From positions 1 through 64,000 of IMG/VR virus record IMGVR_UViG_3300017971_000264: a stretch of 64,000 bases of DNA; one strand, written 5' to 3'. Every line of letters starts with the position of its first letter. The first letter of the stretch is position 1. The notes under the pieces were generated by a model, which did not search any database, was not told the origin of the DNA, and saw only the letters and a list, made by a program, of their open reading frames with translations. The position numbers and the translations under genes were made by a program. Positions 7,555-16,093 of this stretch are shown here, one piece after another. This stretch comes from a virus.

Positions 7555-9112
7555 CGGCGGCTCCCTACACCCAGGCTATCGTCCTCCCAGGCGGCACTTA
7601 CCGGTCGTCCAGATGGACAAGAAGGCTCTGCGTAATGCTTCCCCACAGCAGAAGAAAAGGATGGCTGCGGGCGTTGAAGAGCTTCGTAGGAGAGCAGCGC
7701 AGAAGAGCTTCGGTGCGTTCATGGAGTACGTGTTCGCCGACCCGAAGTCCACTGAGCCACTGAGACAGCAATGGTTCCACGATGAGTGGGACGAAGCATG
7801 GTCCACCCACCCGAGAGTCTCAGTCATAGCCCCACGTGACCACGGCAAGACAACCCAGGTAGTCGGCAGAACCCTGTTCGAGCTGGGCAACGATACCAAC
7901 CTCCGAATCAAGATTGGATGTGCAAGCGACCCCAGGGCGATGGAGAGGCTGTTCGAGATCCGGCAGCACCTCGAAACGAACAGACGCCTACACAAGGTGT
8001 TCCCTGGCCTGGAGCCAGACCACGACGCCGAATGGTCCAAGCACCGATTGGTAGTAAAGCGTCGAATCAGACATCGTGACGCATCCATCGAGGCAGCGGG
8101 TATCAACATGAACGTCACCGGTGGTCGAGCAGACCTGCTCATCGCTGACGACGTGGTTGACCGCCGGAATGGGTTCTCGGCCAAGGAGCGTGAGACGGTC
8201 AAGCGTGCCTGGTTCGCTGACTGGTCCAACATCCTGGAGCCGGATAGCCGTGTGTGGAACATCTGTACGCTCTGGCACAAGGACGACCTGAACCACATCC
8301 TGATGGAGAACCCGGAGTACAAGACGCTGCTCTACCGGGTCGGCGATAGCTTCGGGAGTCTCTGGCCGGACAAGTGGTCAGAAGAGCGCCTCCGGACGAG
8401 GTTCCGTGAGATTGGTTCGCTTGAGTTCAATAGAGCATTCCGGAACTACGTGGTTGACGATGAGAACGCTCTGATACGTGACTACTGGTTGAAGTACGAG
8501 GATCTTGGTAGCCTACCCCAGTTCATGGAGCGGCTCGATGACCTCGTGTTTTTCAGCTCATACGACACCGCGGTAGGCGTGAAGGAACACAACGACTATT
8601 CGTCAGGATGCATCATCGCTGTCGACAAGGAGCTTGGGTTCATCTACGTGGTGGACGCATGGCATGGCCACCTCACTGTCGGGCAGCAAGCAGAGGCGGT
8701 CATCAAGGAGTGGAAGAAGTTCCTACCGTTCAGGATTCTGATAGAGAAGGTCGGCCAGTCCACCCTTGATGAGTGGGTGCTGAACAAAGCGCCGATGTTG
8801 AGAGGTATCGTTGAGACAACATCCCCCAAGGTGTCGAAGTTCCACAGGTTGCAGGCTTGTACCCCGCTGATGGAGGACGGACGTGTCATTTTCTCCTCGC
8901 ACCTCAACCCGAACGGCGCCGATTGGTCCCCGGAGAGAGGCAATCTGATAGGCGAGCTGACTGACTTTCCGTTCGGTAGGAACGACGACATGGTGGATGC
9001 TTTCTCTCAGGCGGTGAATGGCGCAAGGCGATACTTCCTTGACGCATGGTCCCCAGGAGGCGAGAATGAATTCAGCATCGGCACCCAAGAAGACACCGGT
9101 TATTTGCTATGA
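7532..9112 (+). CDS. terL: Large terminase subunit (packaging ATPase-nuclease)
   Basis: Encodes about 526 residues and drives DNA into the prohead, cutting it at the end. The ATPase part has a Walker A variant 'APRDHGKTT' and Walker B 'LLIADDVVD'. The nuclease part (RNase H fold) shows its first Asp in 'FSSYDTAVG' and the late acidic pair in 'RNDDMVDAFS'. Length is typical. ATG 7532 is chosen because a GAGG lies upstream; ATG 7514 is equally in frame and would add six residues. Overlaps the small subunit and the following gene. Confidence 0.93.
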   Translation: MQAQEQSSGGSLHPGYRPPRRHLPVVQMDKKALRNASPQQKKRMAAGVEELRRRAAQKSFGAFMEYVFADPKSTEPLRQQWFHDEWDEAWSTHPRVSVIAPRDHGKTTQVVGRTLFELGNDTNLRIKIGCASDPRAMERLFEIRQHLETNRRLHKVFPGLEPDHDAEWSKHRLVVKRRIRHRDASIEAAGINMNVTGGRADLLIADDVVDRRNGFSAKERETVKRAWFADWSNILEPDSRVWNICTLWHKDDLNHILMENPEYKTLLYRVGDSFGSLWPDKWSEERLRTRFREIGSLEFNRAFRNYVVDDENALIRDYWLKYEDLGSLPQFMERLDDLVFFSSYDTAVGVKEHNDYSSGCIIAVDKELGFIYVVDAWHGHLTVGQQAEAVIKEWKKFLPFRILIEKVGQSTLDEWVLNKAPMLRGIVETTSPKVSKFHRLQACTPLMEDGRVIFSSHLNPNGADWSPERGNLIGELTDFPFGRNDDMVDAFSQAVNGARRYFLDAWSPGGENEFSIGTQEDTGYLL

Positions 9113-9629
9113 CACGAGCAATGGTGCAGCCTTCACCAAGGTGCGCGATGGCGATATGGAGGTCACCATCATGGTTGAGTCCGATGACTTGAGATCGTTA
9201 CTTGGAAAGTCGTACGTCGCGGTAGCCACAACGGATGTGTTCGTCGATGACAGGGGCTGGGACGCAGTGATCGGAGACTGCCTTGCCCTTCATGGTGGTA
9301 CGGAGGTCAGGGTGAACGATCACGAGCTGGAGGACATCCTCTCCATGATGGATGAGGCCACCCTGAGCCTCGACGATGACCCGCTCTTGCCGTTTGAGGT
9401 GAAAGACCCATACTACCCACCGGTTAGAGTATCGATGCCCCTGAGTGTTTTCCGTGAGCGTATGACCCTGGTCCGTGAAGGCGGTGGGCCACGCTCCGGC
9501 AAAGAATACACCGACTGTGGACACGCCAGCATGAATGAGAAATGCCTGTCGTGTTTCGCTCGTTGGTGGCGCGGGAAAGCCGCAGAGAAAGGTGTCCCAT
9601 GGGAACAGGAGAACCAAGACTCAGACTGA
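9066..9629 (+). CDS. Hypothetical protein between terminase and portal
   Basis: Encodes 187 residues; no family recognised. Central acidic stretch and a C-terminal His/Cys segment ('CGHASMNEKCLSC') that may bind zinc. ATG 9066 has a strong AGGAGG five bases upstream, inside the 3' end of the terminase gene. The frame is open from 9018, but that start has no comparable site. Position suggests a packaging or head accessory role. Confidence 0.65.
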   Translation: MNSASAPKKTPVICYDTSNGAAFTKVRDGDMEVTIMVESDDLRSLLGKSYVAVATTDVFVDDRGWDAVIGDCLALHGGTEVRVNDHELEDILSMMDEATLSLDDDPLLPFEVKDPYYPPVRVSMPLSVFRERMTLVREGGGPRSGKEYTDCGHASMNEKCLSCFARWWRGKAAEKGVPWEQENQDSD

Positions 9630-10018
9630 AGGAGAAGGTAGATTTCTCCAAGGCGAAGAGCAACTGCAAGCGTTGCCACGGAACAGGTGTCCACGGATAC
9701 CGAACCATGGATCTCCCGAGTGGAGAGAAGAACGTGAAGGTCCCTATTGTCTGTCGGTGTGTCTCACGAGCTGGAGGAATACAGCAAGACTCATTCGACA
9801 AGATCCTCGGCGAGATACAGAACGACCTGGATACAGGGAAGTTCGCCGAGAACCTGGTCAACGACATCGGTAGGCTTGAGAAGTCGGACCAGGAGAGAGC
9901 AATCGAACAACTCCGCGTGCAGAGCCTGCGCACGGATATTGACCAACAAGTAAAGACAGCACTGGTCGAGGCGGTTCAGCGGATAGAAGCCAAGGCCAGC
10001 CAAGGAGGAGAGCGATGA
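9599..10018 (+). CDS. Hypothetical protein with DnaJ-like Cys motif
   Basis: Encodes 139 residues. Near residue 23 'CKRCHGTGVHG' resembles one CxxCxGxG repeat of the DnaJ zinc domain, with 'CRC' about 30 residues later completing a probable zinc site. The C-terminal 80 residues are a charged helix. AAAGG upstream supports ATG 9599. Lies inside the terminase-portal interval; function unknown. Confidence 0.6.
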   Translation: MGTGEPRLRLKEKVDFSKAKSNCKRCHGTGVHGYRTMDLPSGEKNVKVPIVCRCVSRAGGIQQDSFDKILGEIQNDLDTGKFAENLVNDIGRLEKSDQERAIEQLRVQSLRTDIDQQVKTALVEAVQRIEAKASQGGER

Positions 10019-10329
10019 ATCCCTTCAATCATGAAGTAGCGTGGCCGGTAGATGGCAACGGAGATTTGGCCACAGGTGCCGGCGAGCGCCTGAGAGTCAA
10101 CCAGCTCGAACACATGGCGTTCGATTATTCCAAAGATGCCACGGCAGACATGCAAGGTTCCCTTCAAGCGTCGTTTGCAGGGTTGTCATGGGATGACATC
10201 CACAACCTGGCGGCGAGCGGCAACGGAACTATCGACAATGCGTACCAGTTTGTGCGCATCAACATCACGAATGTCGGCACGGTGGGCCAGGCTGACTCGG
10301 AGCTTCGGATTGCCGGGAAGAATAAGTAA
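10015..10329 (+). CDS. Hypothetical 104-residue protein
   Basis: Encodes 104 residues; not recognised. Soluble, Gly/Asn/Ala rich, with no Cys motif or membrane segment. Begins by ATGA overlap and ends on the first base of the portal start, so it is coupled to both neighbours. Possibly a minor capsid component by position only. Confidence 0.6.
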   Translation: MNPFNHEVAWPVDGNGDLATGAGERLRVNQLEHMAFDYSKDATADMQGSLQASFAGLSWDDIHNLAASGNGTIDNAYQFVRINITNVGTVGQADSELRIAGKNK

Positions 10330-12320
10330 TGGCCCCCAAGAACAAGAGGAAAAAGCCATCGAGGGCTGAGCAGCTTCAGAAGGCCATCGAGGCCAAGAGA
10401 ACGACTGTTCATGCCCTCATGGCCAAGGCCAGGGTGCTGGCCGGCGCAGCGATAGATGAAACGAGTGCGCTCACCTCCATGTTCGACGATGAGGAGGCAT
10501 GGGGAGACGCCGGAGCCGTGGTTCCACCCTACGATCCGGAGAGCTTGCTCAACTACATCGAGCTGTGTCCCCACGTGACGCCGAACATCAGCGCCTACGA
10601 GCAGAACATCGAGGGCTTCGGGTATCAGTCGGTACCGATTGAGCCTTGGATGGCTGACCTCAGTAGCGAAGATGCAGAGAAGGCGGTTCGGGCAGCTCTC
10701 GAAGTAGAGATGTGGATGGACGCCCAGGAAGAGGCCCTCCAGCGTGAGTTGGAGGAGCAGGCGAAGGCCGCTGGGAAGAAAGCCAAGAAGAGCAAGAAGT
10801 CCGAAGAGGACGACGACCTCGACGAAGAGACCTCGGAAGACATGGAGGTTACCGACGAAGAGGTGAAGGAGAAGCTCAGCGAGATTGAAGATGCCCTTCG
10901 CCGAGAGAAGTACGTGTTCGATGCGTTCTTCAAGCACGTCTGCTCAGAGATGTCGTTCATCGACCTGCGTAGAGCGGTGCGCTCCGACTACGAGAGCCAC
11001 GGCTGGGGCTGCATGGAGATGATCCGAGACACCTACAAGAGGTTGAAGCGCCTCAAGTACGTGCCGGGTTACACCGTGCGTCCGCTCAAGGACGAAGGCA
11101 AGGTTGTGGAGGTGCTGGAAGACGACTCCATCACTCCAATCTCGGATGGACGAGAGATTAAGGTGTTGCGTCGATTCAGACGTTACGTCCAAAGAGTGAA
11201 CGGCCAGAAGATCTACTTCAAGTCTCCCGGCGACCCGAGGGTTGTGTCCCAGAAGACCGGCAAGGTCTACAAGGACGTGGACACCATGGTCCGCAAGGAG
11301 ACCAAAGAGGGAAACAATGGCAAGAAGGATATTCCGCAAGAGGCGAACGAGCTGCTATGGATGGCTCAGCACTCGCCCAAGACGCCGTGTCCGCCGCCAC
11401 GCTGGATAGGCAACCTGCTTGCCGTACTCGGTACACGAGAAGCGGATGAGGTGAACTACTTCTACTTCAACCGCAAGGGCATCCCGCCAGGGTTGTTGTT
11501 CGTATCCGGAGGTTCGATACCCAGGCAGCTCAAGGAGCGTATCGAGGGACGCCTCGCCAGTGAGCTGTACGGTACCGACAACTTCCACAAGATGTTGGTG
11601 GTCGAGGCCACTCCGATGAAGACCGAGCCGGGCGTGCAGCCTCAGTTGCCGCAGCTCAAGTTCGAGTCGTTGTTTGGTAGCCAGCACACGGACCAGTTGT
11701 TCTCGCAGTACGATGTGAGGAATTCTGACCGCATCGGCTCATCCTTTCGCTTGCCTCGATTGCTTCGTGGTGAGACGAAGGACTTCAACCGTGCTACGGC
11801 TCTCGCGTCGTTGAGGTTCGCAGAGCAGCAGGTGTTCCAGCCCGAGAGGGATAGAGTTGACTGGATTTACAACAAGTACATCGTGCCGGAGATAGGCGTG
11901 AAGTACCTGCTCTTCAAGAGCAATAGTCCGCCCACAAGGTCGTCAGAGGAGATCACGGAGATTGTGAAGGCAGCAGCACCACATGGTGGACTAGTACCTT
12001 ACGAGATCCGTGAGCTTATGGGAGATGTTCTCAATCGTCCACTCGAAGAGATTGAAGAAGCATGGACCAAGCAACCCATGACCATGACGCTGGCCGGTCT
12101 CACGTCCGGTAGTGCAGCGGGAGGAGCGGATGCGGAGACGCAAGGCGCACTCCAGGAGTTGGACGACCGAGTAGCAGACGTAGAGAATCGTGTAGGAGAG
12201 GCCCTCGCCGCAGAGTTGAGAAGCCTTGGCTACGACATGGACGTGACAGCGCGACTTATCGATAGACCAGAAGGCGGAGACGATGACATCGAATCAGAAG
12301 ACGGAGCCAGCGACGAGTAG
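10329..12320 (+). CDS. Portal protein, PBSX-type
   Basis: Encodes 663 residues. Twelve copies form the vertex ring through which DNA enters and to which the tail connects. The central region ('PPRWIGNLLAVLGTREADEV', 'NYFYFNRKGIPPGLLFVSGG', then 'LASELYGTDNFHKMLVVEA') matches the PBSX-type portal family. Residues about 145-185 are an unusual low-complexity insertion, a Lys-rich run followed by an Asp/Glu run, in the N-terminal part. The C-terminus has an Ala/Gly-rich linker and helices. Follows terminase as expected. Confidence 0.9.
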   Translation: MAPKNKRKKPSRAEQLQKAIEAKRTTVHALMAKARVLAGAAIDETSALTSMFDDEEAWGDAGAVVPPYDPESLLNYIELCPHVTPNISAYEQNIEGFGYQSVPIEPWMADLSSEDAEKAVRAALEVEMWMDAQEEALQRELEEQAKAAGKKAKKSKKSEEDDDLDEETSEDMEVTDEEVKEKLSEIEDALRREKYVFDAFFKHVCSEMSFIDLRRAVRSDYESHGWGCMEMIRDTYKRLKRLKYVPGYTVRPLKDEGKVVEVLEDDSITPISDGREIKVLRRFRRYVQRVNGQKIYFKSPGDPRVVSQKTGKVYKDVDTMVRKETKEGNNGKKDIPQEANELLWMAQHSPKTPCPPPRWIGNLLAVLGTREADEVNYFYFNRKGIPPGLLFVSGGSIPRQLKERIEGRLASELYGTDNFHKMLVVEATPMKTEPGVQPQLPQLKFESLFGSQHTDQLFSQYDVRNSDRIGSSFRLPRLLRGETKDFNRATALASLRFAEQQVFQPERDRVDWIYNKYIVPEIGVKYLLFKSNSPPTRSSEEITEIVKAAAPHGGLVPYEIRELMGDVLNRPLEEIEEAWTKQPMTMTLAGLTSGSAAGGADAETQGALQELDDRVADVENRVGEALAAELRSLGYDMDVTARLIDRPEGGDDDIESEDGASDE

Positions 12321-12732
12321 GTTCGTAGTCGTTGAGGGAGGCACCTCTCTTGCGGCAACCGGCTTGAAGCATGGCCAGATCACCAAGCACCCGACGAAGC
12401 CGATCTGCTTCTTCAAGTGTCCGTTCTGTCACTCGGTGCAGTTCCACGTGTCGGAGGTCATCGGTCCCGATGATGCTCCCACAGTGAAGCAGCCGTTCGT
12501 GTGTGGTTCAGGCACGTGCATGAAGTGCGCGATGTCGTTCCGGATACGTGCCGGCAAGCTGACCGACGTGAAGAATCCTGAGCAGAGGAAGGCCGAAGAG
12601 ACCATTGTGCCGACGTCAGCAAAAAGGTCCGATGTCTCGGAACGACTCGCCAAGAGAATCAAGAGGCCGCCGCAGATCACCAAGGACATCCTTGAGGAGA
12701 AGAGGCGCCAGGCAGCAGAGATGAACAAGTAG
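12283..12732 (+). CDS. Small zinc-finger protein between portal and MuF genes
   Basis: Encodes 149 residues. CPFC around residue 46 and a second cluster CGSGTCMKC around 74-82 suggest a zinc ribbon. The C-terminal 50 residues are basic helix. It overlaps the portal 3' end by 38 bases. Possible minor head protein; no family recognised. Confidence 0.6.
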   Translation: MTSNQKTEPATSRFVVVEGGTSLAATGLKHGQITKHPTKPICFFKCPFCHSVQFHVSEVIGPDDAPTVKQPFVCGSGTCMKCAMSFRIRAGKLTDVKNPEQRKAEETIVPTSAKRSDVSERLAKRIKRPPQITKDILEEKRRQAAEMNK

Positions 12733-14889
12733 ATGATGGCCCAATATGCCAGGGAAGCGCATGGTTACGTGACGCTTCATCCGGTTCTGCGAGTAGGCAG
12801 GTCTCTCAAGGAGGCCCTGTTGCGCACCAGGGCTTCCACGGTGAGCGTCAGCAAGGTCATGGGCTATGGTCTACTCATTCCATCGCTTGGCATCCAAGGC
12901 GGTGTACGGCTCAATGTAGCCTCGGTAAACAAGGCTCGGCTGGCGGCAGCGGCAGCGGCAAAGACCCACGGCAAAGCGTATCTATGTAGAGCGGTGGCCA
13001 TGGGTGGCAAAGGTGCGCCGGTGTACGAGGTCATGGACGAAGTGGTGACTCTCAGCAGCGCACAGGCTGCGAGCCAGGACGTTCTCATGGTCGCTCCGAA
13101 CGGCGTGCTGGTGAACAAGGCGCTGTCGTCGAACAACCCGAGAGACATCACACGCATGGCGGAGAAGCTCGCCGGTCAGTTGAGAGGTCTCGACCGGAAG
13201 TTCATCACGCCATACCTGGAGAGGATGCTCAAGGTTCTCGATGTGAACTGGAGCAACCTGTCTGCGGCTGACACGGACAAAGTGTTCACTAGAGCGCGGA
13301 AGGTGATGAACAAGCTCCGGTTGCAGGAGATCATGCCCACGTGGTCGGCGAAGGTGTTCACCACGGCCAAAGGTGTAGCCAAGGATTCCCGGAAGGTGGT
13401 CCACGAATACATGACGGCCAGGGTTGGGTTGTCGCTCAACCAGGTGGACATCGACGCGCTACGAGCGCAGGCAGCTCAGACTGGGTGGTTCTTGCGTGAC
13501 CAGTTCGGCCAACGCTCCGATGCTCTCACAGCCAGGGGCAGGGCCATCGTGCAGCAAGGCATGAGGCATGGACTCGGACAGAACTGGATAGCCAAGGAGC
13601 TACAGCGACAGCTACCGGACATGTGGAAGAAGTACGGTGCCAGCTACGCCCGTGTCGTCGCCGGCGTCGCGGTCACCAGGGCCAGGGCCTACTCCGATGT
13701 GAGCGGGTATCGAGATGCAGGCATTGAGTATCTGGAGGTGCAGGCTATCCTTGATGAGCGCACCACGGAGATATGCAGGGCGCTCGATGGAACGATTGTT
13801 GAAGTGGACGTGGTTTACAACCAGCAGATGAGAGCGCTTGAGATCGACAACCCGGAAGACATCCGGAAGGTATCCCCCTTCATGGTGGAACGCAAAGATC
13901 CCAGCGGCCAGCAATACATCGAGACGATGAACGGTTACAGGGTTGCAGACGTGGTTCGTTCTGGCATGGGCCGACTCGATGACCGCGGTGAGTTCAAGTT
14001 CCATCGACTTGGAAGAGACCTCACGAACGTCGGTGTAGGTGTGCCTCCGTACCACTACAACTGCCGGTCGACGACGGTTCCGAGGACGACGGTGATTTCC
14101 GTTCCAAGAGGAATGGTGGCGAGGGCAGCTCCGGTCATGCCAAGGCCGAGACCCACAGCACCGTACCGGCCCACTACCAGGCAAGGATTCGCCCCGTCTA
14201 CCACCTCACGAGCTACCAGGCGGGATTTCCAGCGGCCACCAACATACGTACCCCGAACACAGGTTACGAGGGGCAGAACCACGATAGCGGGACAGAACGA
14301 CCCGGTGCTGATGGCAGCCCGCCTCGGGTACCCAGCAGAGATGGTCGGAGTCGAGCCAACGATTGCCTACCGACGCGCCATCAAGACAGGTGGCTCAGAG
14401 GCAGCAGCGGCGAAATGGAAGCTCGACCCGAAGAAACTCGATGAGTTCGAAAAGAAGGCAAGGTGGCAACTTTACAAGGGAAAACGACCTTCTCCAAACG
14501 TTGGTGGTAACGTTCCCGTAAACGTTGGGCCTAACGTTGGTGGTAACGTTGACCCCAACGTTGCCGGAGACCTTTCCCAAACGTTGCAGAGACTACGATT
14601 GGGTGGTAAAGATTTAGCTGTGACCATGCGTATCAGCAAGGTCACCCCTGAGAGGTTGAAGTCAGTAGTCCTTCATGAGGCGGAGTTTGGAGCGAGTAGG
14701 CTCTACTGGATAAGAGGACTAGACGAAGCATCGTCGTTGCGTATGAAATTCGACTGGGCGAAGGTGAAGATGAGTGCGAATGCTCTCACAGCCCTTCGGA
14801 AGGCGAAAACGCAGGATGCGATACGCAAGGCGCTCAAAGACGTAGAAAAGGCAGGATTCTTTAAGAGGAAAAGAATATCGCCAAAATAA
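12733..14889 (+). CDS. MuF-type head morphogenesis protein with extended C-terminus
   Basis: Encodes 718 residues. Residues about 290-445 match the MuF/SPP1 gp7 fold: 'VTRARAYSDVSGYRDAG', 'AILDERTTEICRALDG', and the signature 'PPYHYNCRSTTVP' near residue 436. Such minor capsid proteins bind the portal and may be injected with DNA. The 270 residues after the MuF domain are unusual: a Pro/Arg/Thr-rich linker, a Lys-rich helical part, six NVxx repeats (589-612), and a final ~105-residue domain I do not recognise. MuF proteins sometimes carry effector domains at this end. ATG at 12733 or 12736. Confidence 0.8.
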   Translation: MMAQYAREAHGYVTLHPVLRVGRSLKEALLRTRASTVSVSKVMGYGLLIPSLGIQGGVRLNVASVNKARLAAAAAAKTHGKAYLCRAVAMGGKGAPVYEVMDEVVTLSSAQAASQDVLMVAPNGVLVNKALSSNNPRDITRMAEKLAGQLRGLDRKFITPYLERMLKVLDVNWSNLSAADTDKVFTRARKVMNKLRLQEIMPTWSAKVFTTAKGVAKDSRKVVHEYMTARVGLSLNQVDIDALRAQAAQTGWFLRDQFGQRSDALTARGRAIVQQGMRHGLGQNWIAKELQRQLPDMWKKYGASYARVVAGVAVTRARAYSDVSGYRDAGIEYLEVQAILDERTTEICRALDGTIVEVDVVYNQQMRALEIDNPEDIRKVSPFMVERKDPSGQQYIETMNGYRVADVVRSGMGRLDDRGEFKFHRLGRDLTNVGVGVPPYHYNCRSTTVPRTTVISVPRGMVARAAPVMPRPRPTAPYRPTTRQGFAPSTTSRATRRDFQRPPTYVPRTQVTRGRTTIAGQNDPVLMAARLGYPAEMVGVEPTIAYRRAIKTGGSEAAAAKWKLDPKKLDEFEKKARWQLYKGKRPSPNVGGNVPVNVGPNVGGNVDPNVAGDLSQTLQRLRLGGKDLAVTMRISKVTPERLKSVVLHEAEFGASRLYWIRGLDEASSLRMKFDWAKVKMSANALTALRKAKTQDAIRKALKDVEKAGFFKRKRISPK
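14497..14562. repeat. Six AACGTT palindromes at exact 12-base period
   Basis: AACGTT begins at 14497, 14509, 14521, 14533, 14545 and 14557, a strict 12-base period, with one more at 14580. In the reading frame each unit codes Asn-Val-x-x, giving six tandem tetrapeptides. Because the hexamer is palindromic, the opposite strand also reads Asn-Val repeats. Confidence 0.9.
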
Positions 14890-14897
14890 AGAGTTGT

Positions 14898-14927
14898 TTG
14901 ACAGCTCAAGCAGGGTTGAGGTAACGT
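14898..14927 (+). promoter_or_regulatory. Promoter-like element inside the head operon
   Basis: TTGACA at 14898 and TAACGT at 14922 with an 18-base spacer, in the 44-base gap after the MuF gene. Could boost expression of the scaffold, protease and coat genes. The -10 match is weak. Confidence 0.35.
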
Positions 14928-14933
14928 TAAGCC

Positions 14934-15305
14934 ATGACACACATTTTTGTGCCACATCAGTTCAGAGCGGGCCGTGGAGAATTCTACAGGCTTGCCAATG
15001 ACCTCGCGACAGACGAAGAACAGGCAGCGGCGGTTCTGAATGGGTTCATCAGAAATCTGAAGATCTCGTTCATAGAAGATGCACGCAGAGAAGGAAAGAA
15101 CCTAGAACAGATCAAGGGCAAGATTACAGAAGCAGAGAAGAGGCGCCGGGTCGAAATCATCGCTATGTGGTTCCGCCGCTTGCGAGGAGACTACGGCTTC
15201 AGCGCCATCCGAAGCGTCGAGCTTTCTGGTAAAGCTCTGCGTGCAGAACTGGATGGAGAAACATTTACACCGCCCGTAGAGCGAAAGCTCTGGGCGCCGC
15301 ATTAA
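14934..15305 (+). CDS. Hypothetical 123-residue head-region protein
   Basis: Encodes 123 residues; not recognised. Mainly helical and basic ('DEEQAAAVLNGFIRNLKISF', then a Lys/Arg/Glu helix), with a short beta C-terminus. Follows a promoter-like element. The nearest Shine-Dalgarno (GAGG) is 12 bases from the ATG, so translation may be modest. Position suggests a minor capsid or assembly factor. Confidence 0.6.
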   Translation: MTHIFVPHQFRAGRGEFYRLANDLATDEEQAAAVLNGFIRNLKISFIEDARREGKNLEQIKGKITEAEKRRRVEIIAMWFRRLRGDYGFSAIRSVELSGKALRAELDGETFTPPVERKLWAPH

Positions 15306-15315
15306 GGAGACCATC

Positions 15316-16089
15316 ATGAACGAGCAACTGCTCAAAGTCGTGAAGCGTCAGTCTGAGCTTCTGGCCAAGATGGAGAGTGGAAAGCTTTCCAAGGCCGAGA
15401 AGAAAGAGCTGACCGCACTGCGCAAAGCAATCGATGCGTCGACGGGAGCGGGCGAGGACAGCGGCCCCACCACACGTATCACCACCATGAAACTGTCCGA
15501 GTTCCGTGAGCATACCGAGAAGGAGATCGCGGCCCTCGCCCAAAACCCCGATGAGACTCGTGCCAAGATTTTGGCCAAGAACGTCGAATCGGTCAAAGCG
15601 TCTGGCAAGACCAACCCCGACGATGAGGTTGGTGTAGAGGTTCTGGTAGAGCAGTCGGCAGACGACCGCCTTGCCAACCTCGAACAGCTCGTGCGGGACC
15701 AGGCCAAGCGCATCGCCGAACTGGAGAAGGGTGAGGATGACTCAGACGACTCCGACTCCGACGATGACGACGACTCCGACGAAGAGGACGAAGAGGACGG
15801 CGACGACGATTCCGATGATTCCGAAGAGGATGAAGGGGACGACGCCGAAAAGAAAAAGAAGGCGAAGAAGTCCAAGAAGTCCAAGAAGAAGAAGACCAAG
15901 AAGTCCGATTCCGACGACGATGACGACGATGACGAGGAAGACGAGAAGACCTGGGAAGGTTGGGGTGGTGACATGTCCCCACGTTCCAAGGGAGCCGTTG
16001 CCGACTTCCAGATGGCGAAAGCCAACTGCGAAGACAGGGACCTCGAAAAAGGCGTGAAAGCGTCCGTAACGCCCGGCGGCAAGGAGTAG
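15316..16089 (+). CDS. Scaffold-like acidic protein
   Basis: Encodes 257 residues. N-terminal coiled helices (1-135) end in 'LANLEQLVRDQAKRIAELEKG'. Then comes an extreme low-complexity block: Asp/Ser/Glu runs (about 138-175), a Lys/Ser run, and a second Asp run. The last 45 residues are ordinary soluble sequence. Strong helices plus charge, just ahead of the protease and coat genes, fit a capsid scaffold or core protein, but no family match is visible. ATTAAGGAG precedes the ATG. Confidence 0.55.
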   Translation: MNEQLLKVVKRQSELLAKMESGKLSKAEKKELTALRKAIDASTGAGEDSGPTTRITTMKLSEFREHTEKEIAALAQNPDETRAKILAKNVESVKASGKTNPDDEVGVEVLVEQSADDRLANLEQLVRDQAKRIAELEKGEDDSDDSDSDDDDDSDEEDEEDGDDDSDDSEEDEGDDAEKKKKAKKSKKSKKKKTKKSDSDDDDDDDEEDEKTWEGWGGDMSPRSKGAVADFQMAKANCEDRDLEKGVKASVTPGGKE

Positions 16090-16093
16090 TCCC

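Noticed and set aside
14497-14585. CRISPR-like repeat array
   Set aside because: Repeats are 12 bases, contiguous, in frame with the MuF gene, and have no spacers of CRISPR size.
15348-16082. 244-codon Ser-rich minus-strand ORF
   Set aside because: The Ser/Phe runs are the reverse reading of the Asp/Ser/Lys low-complexity block of the scaffold-like gene.
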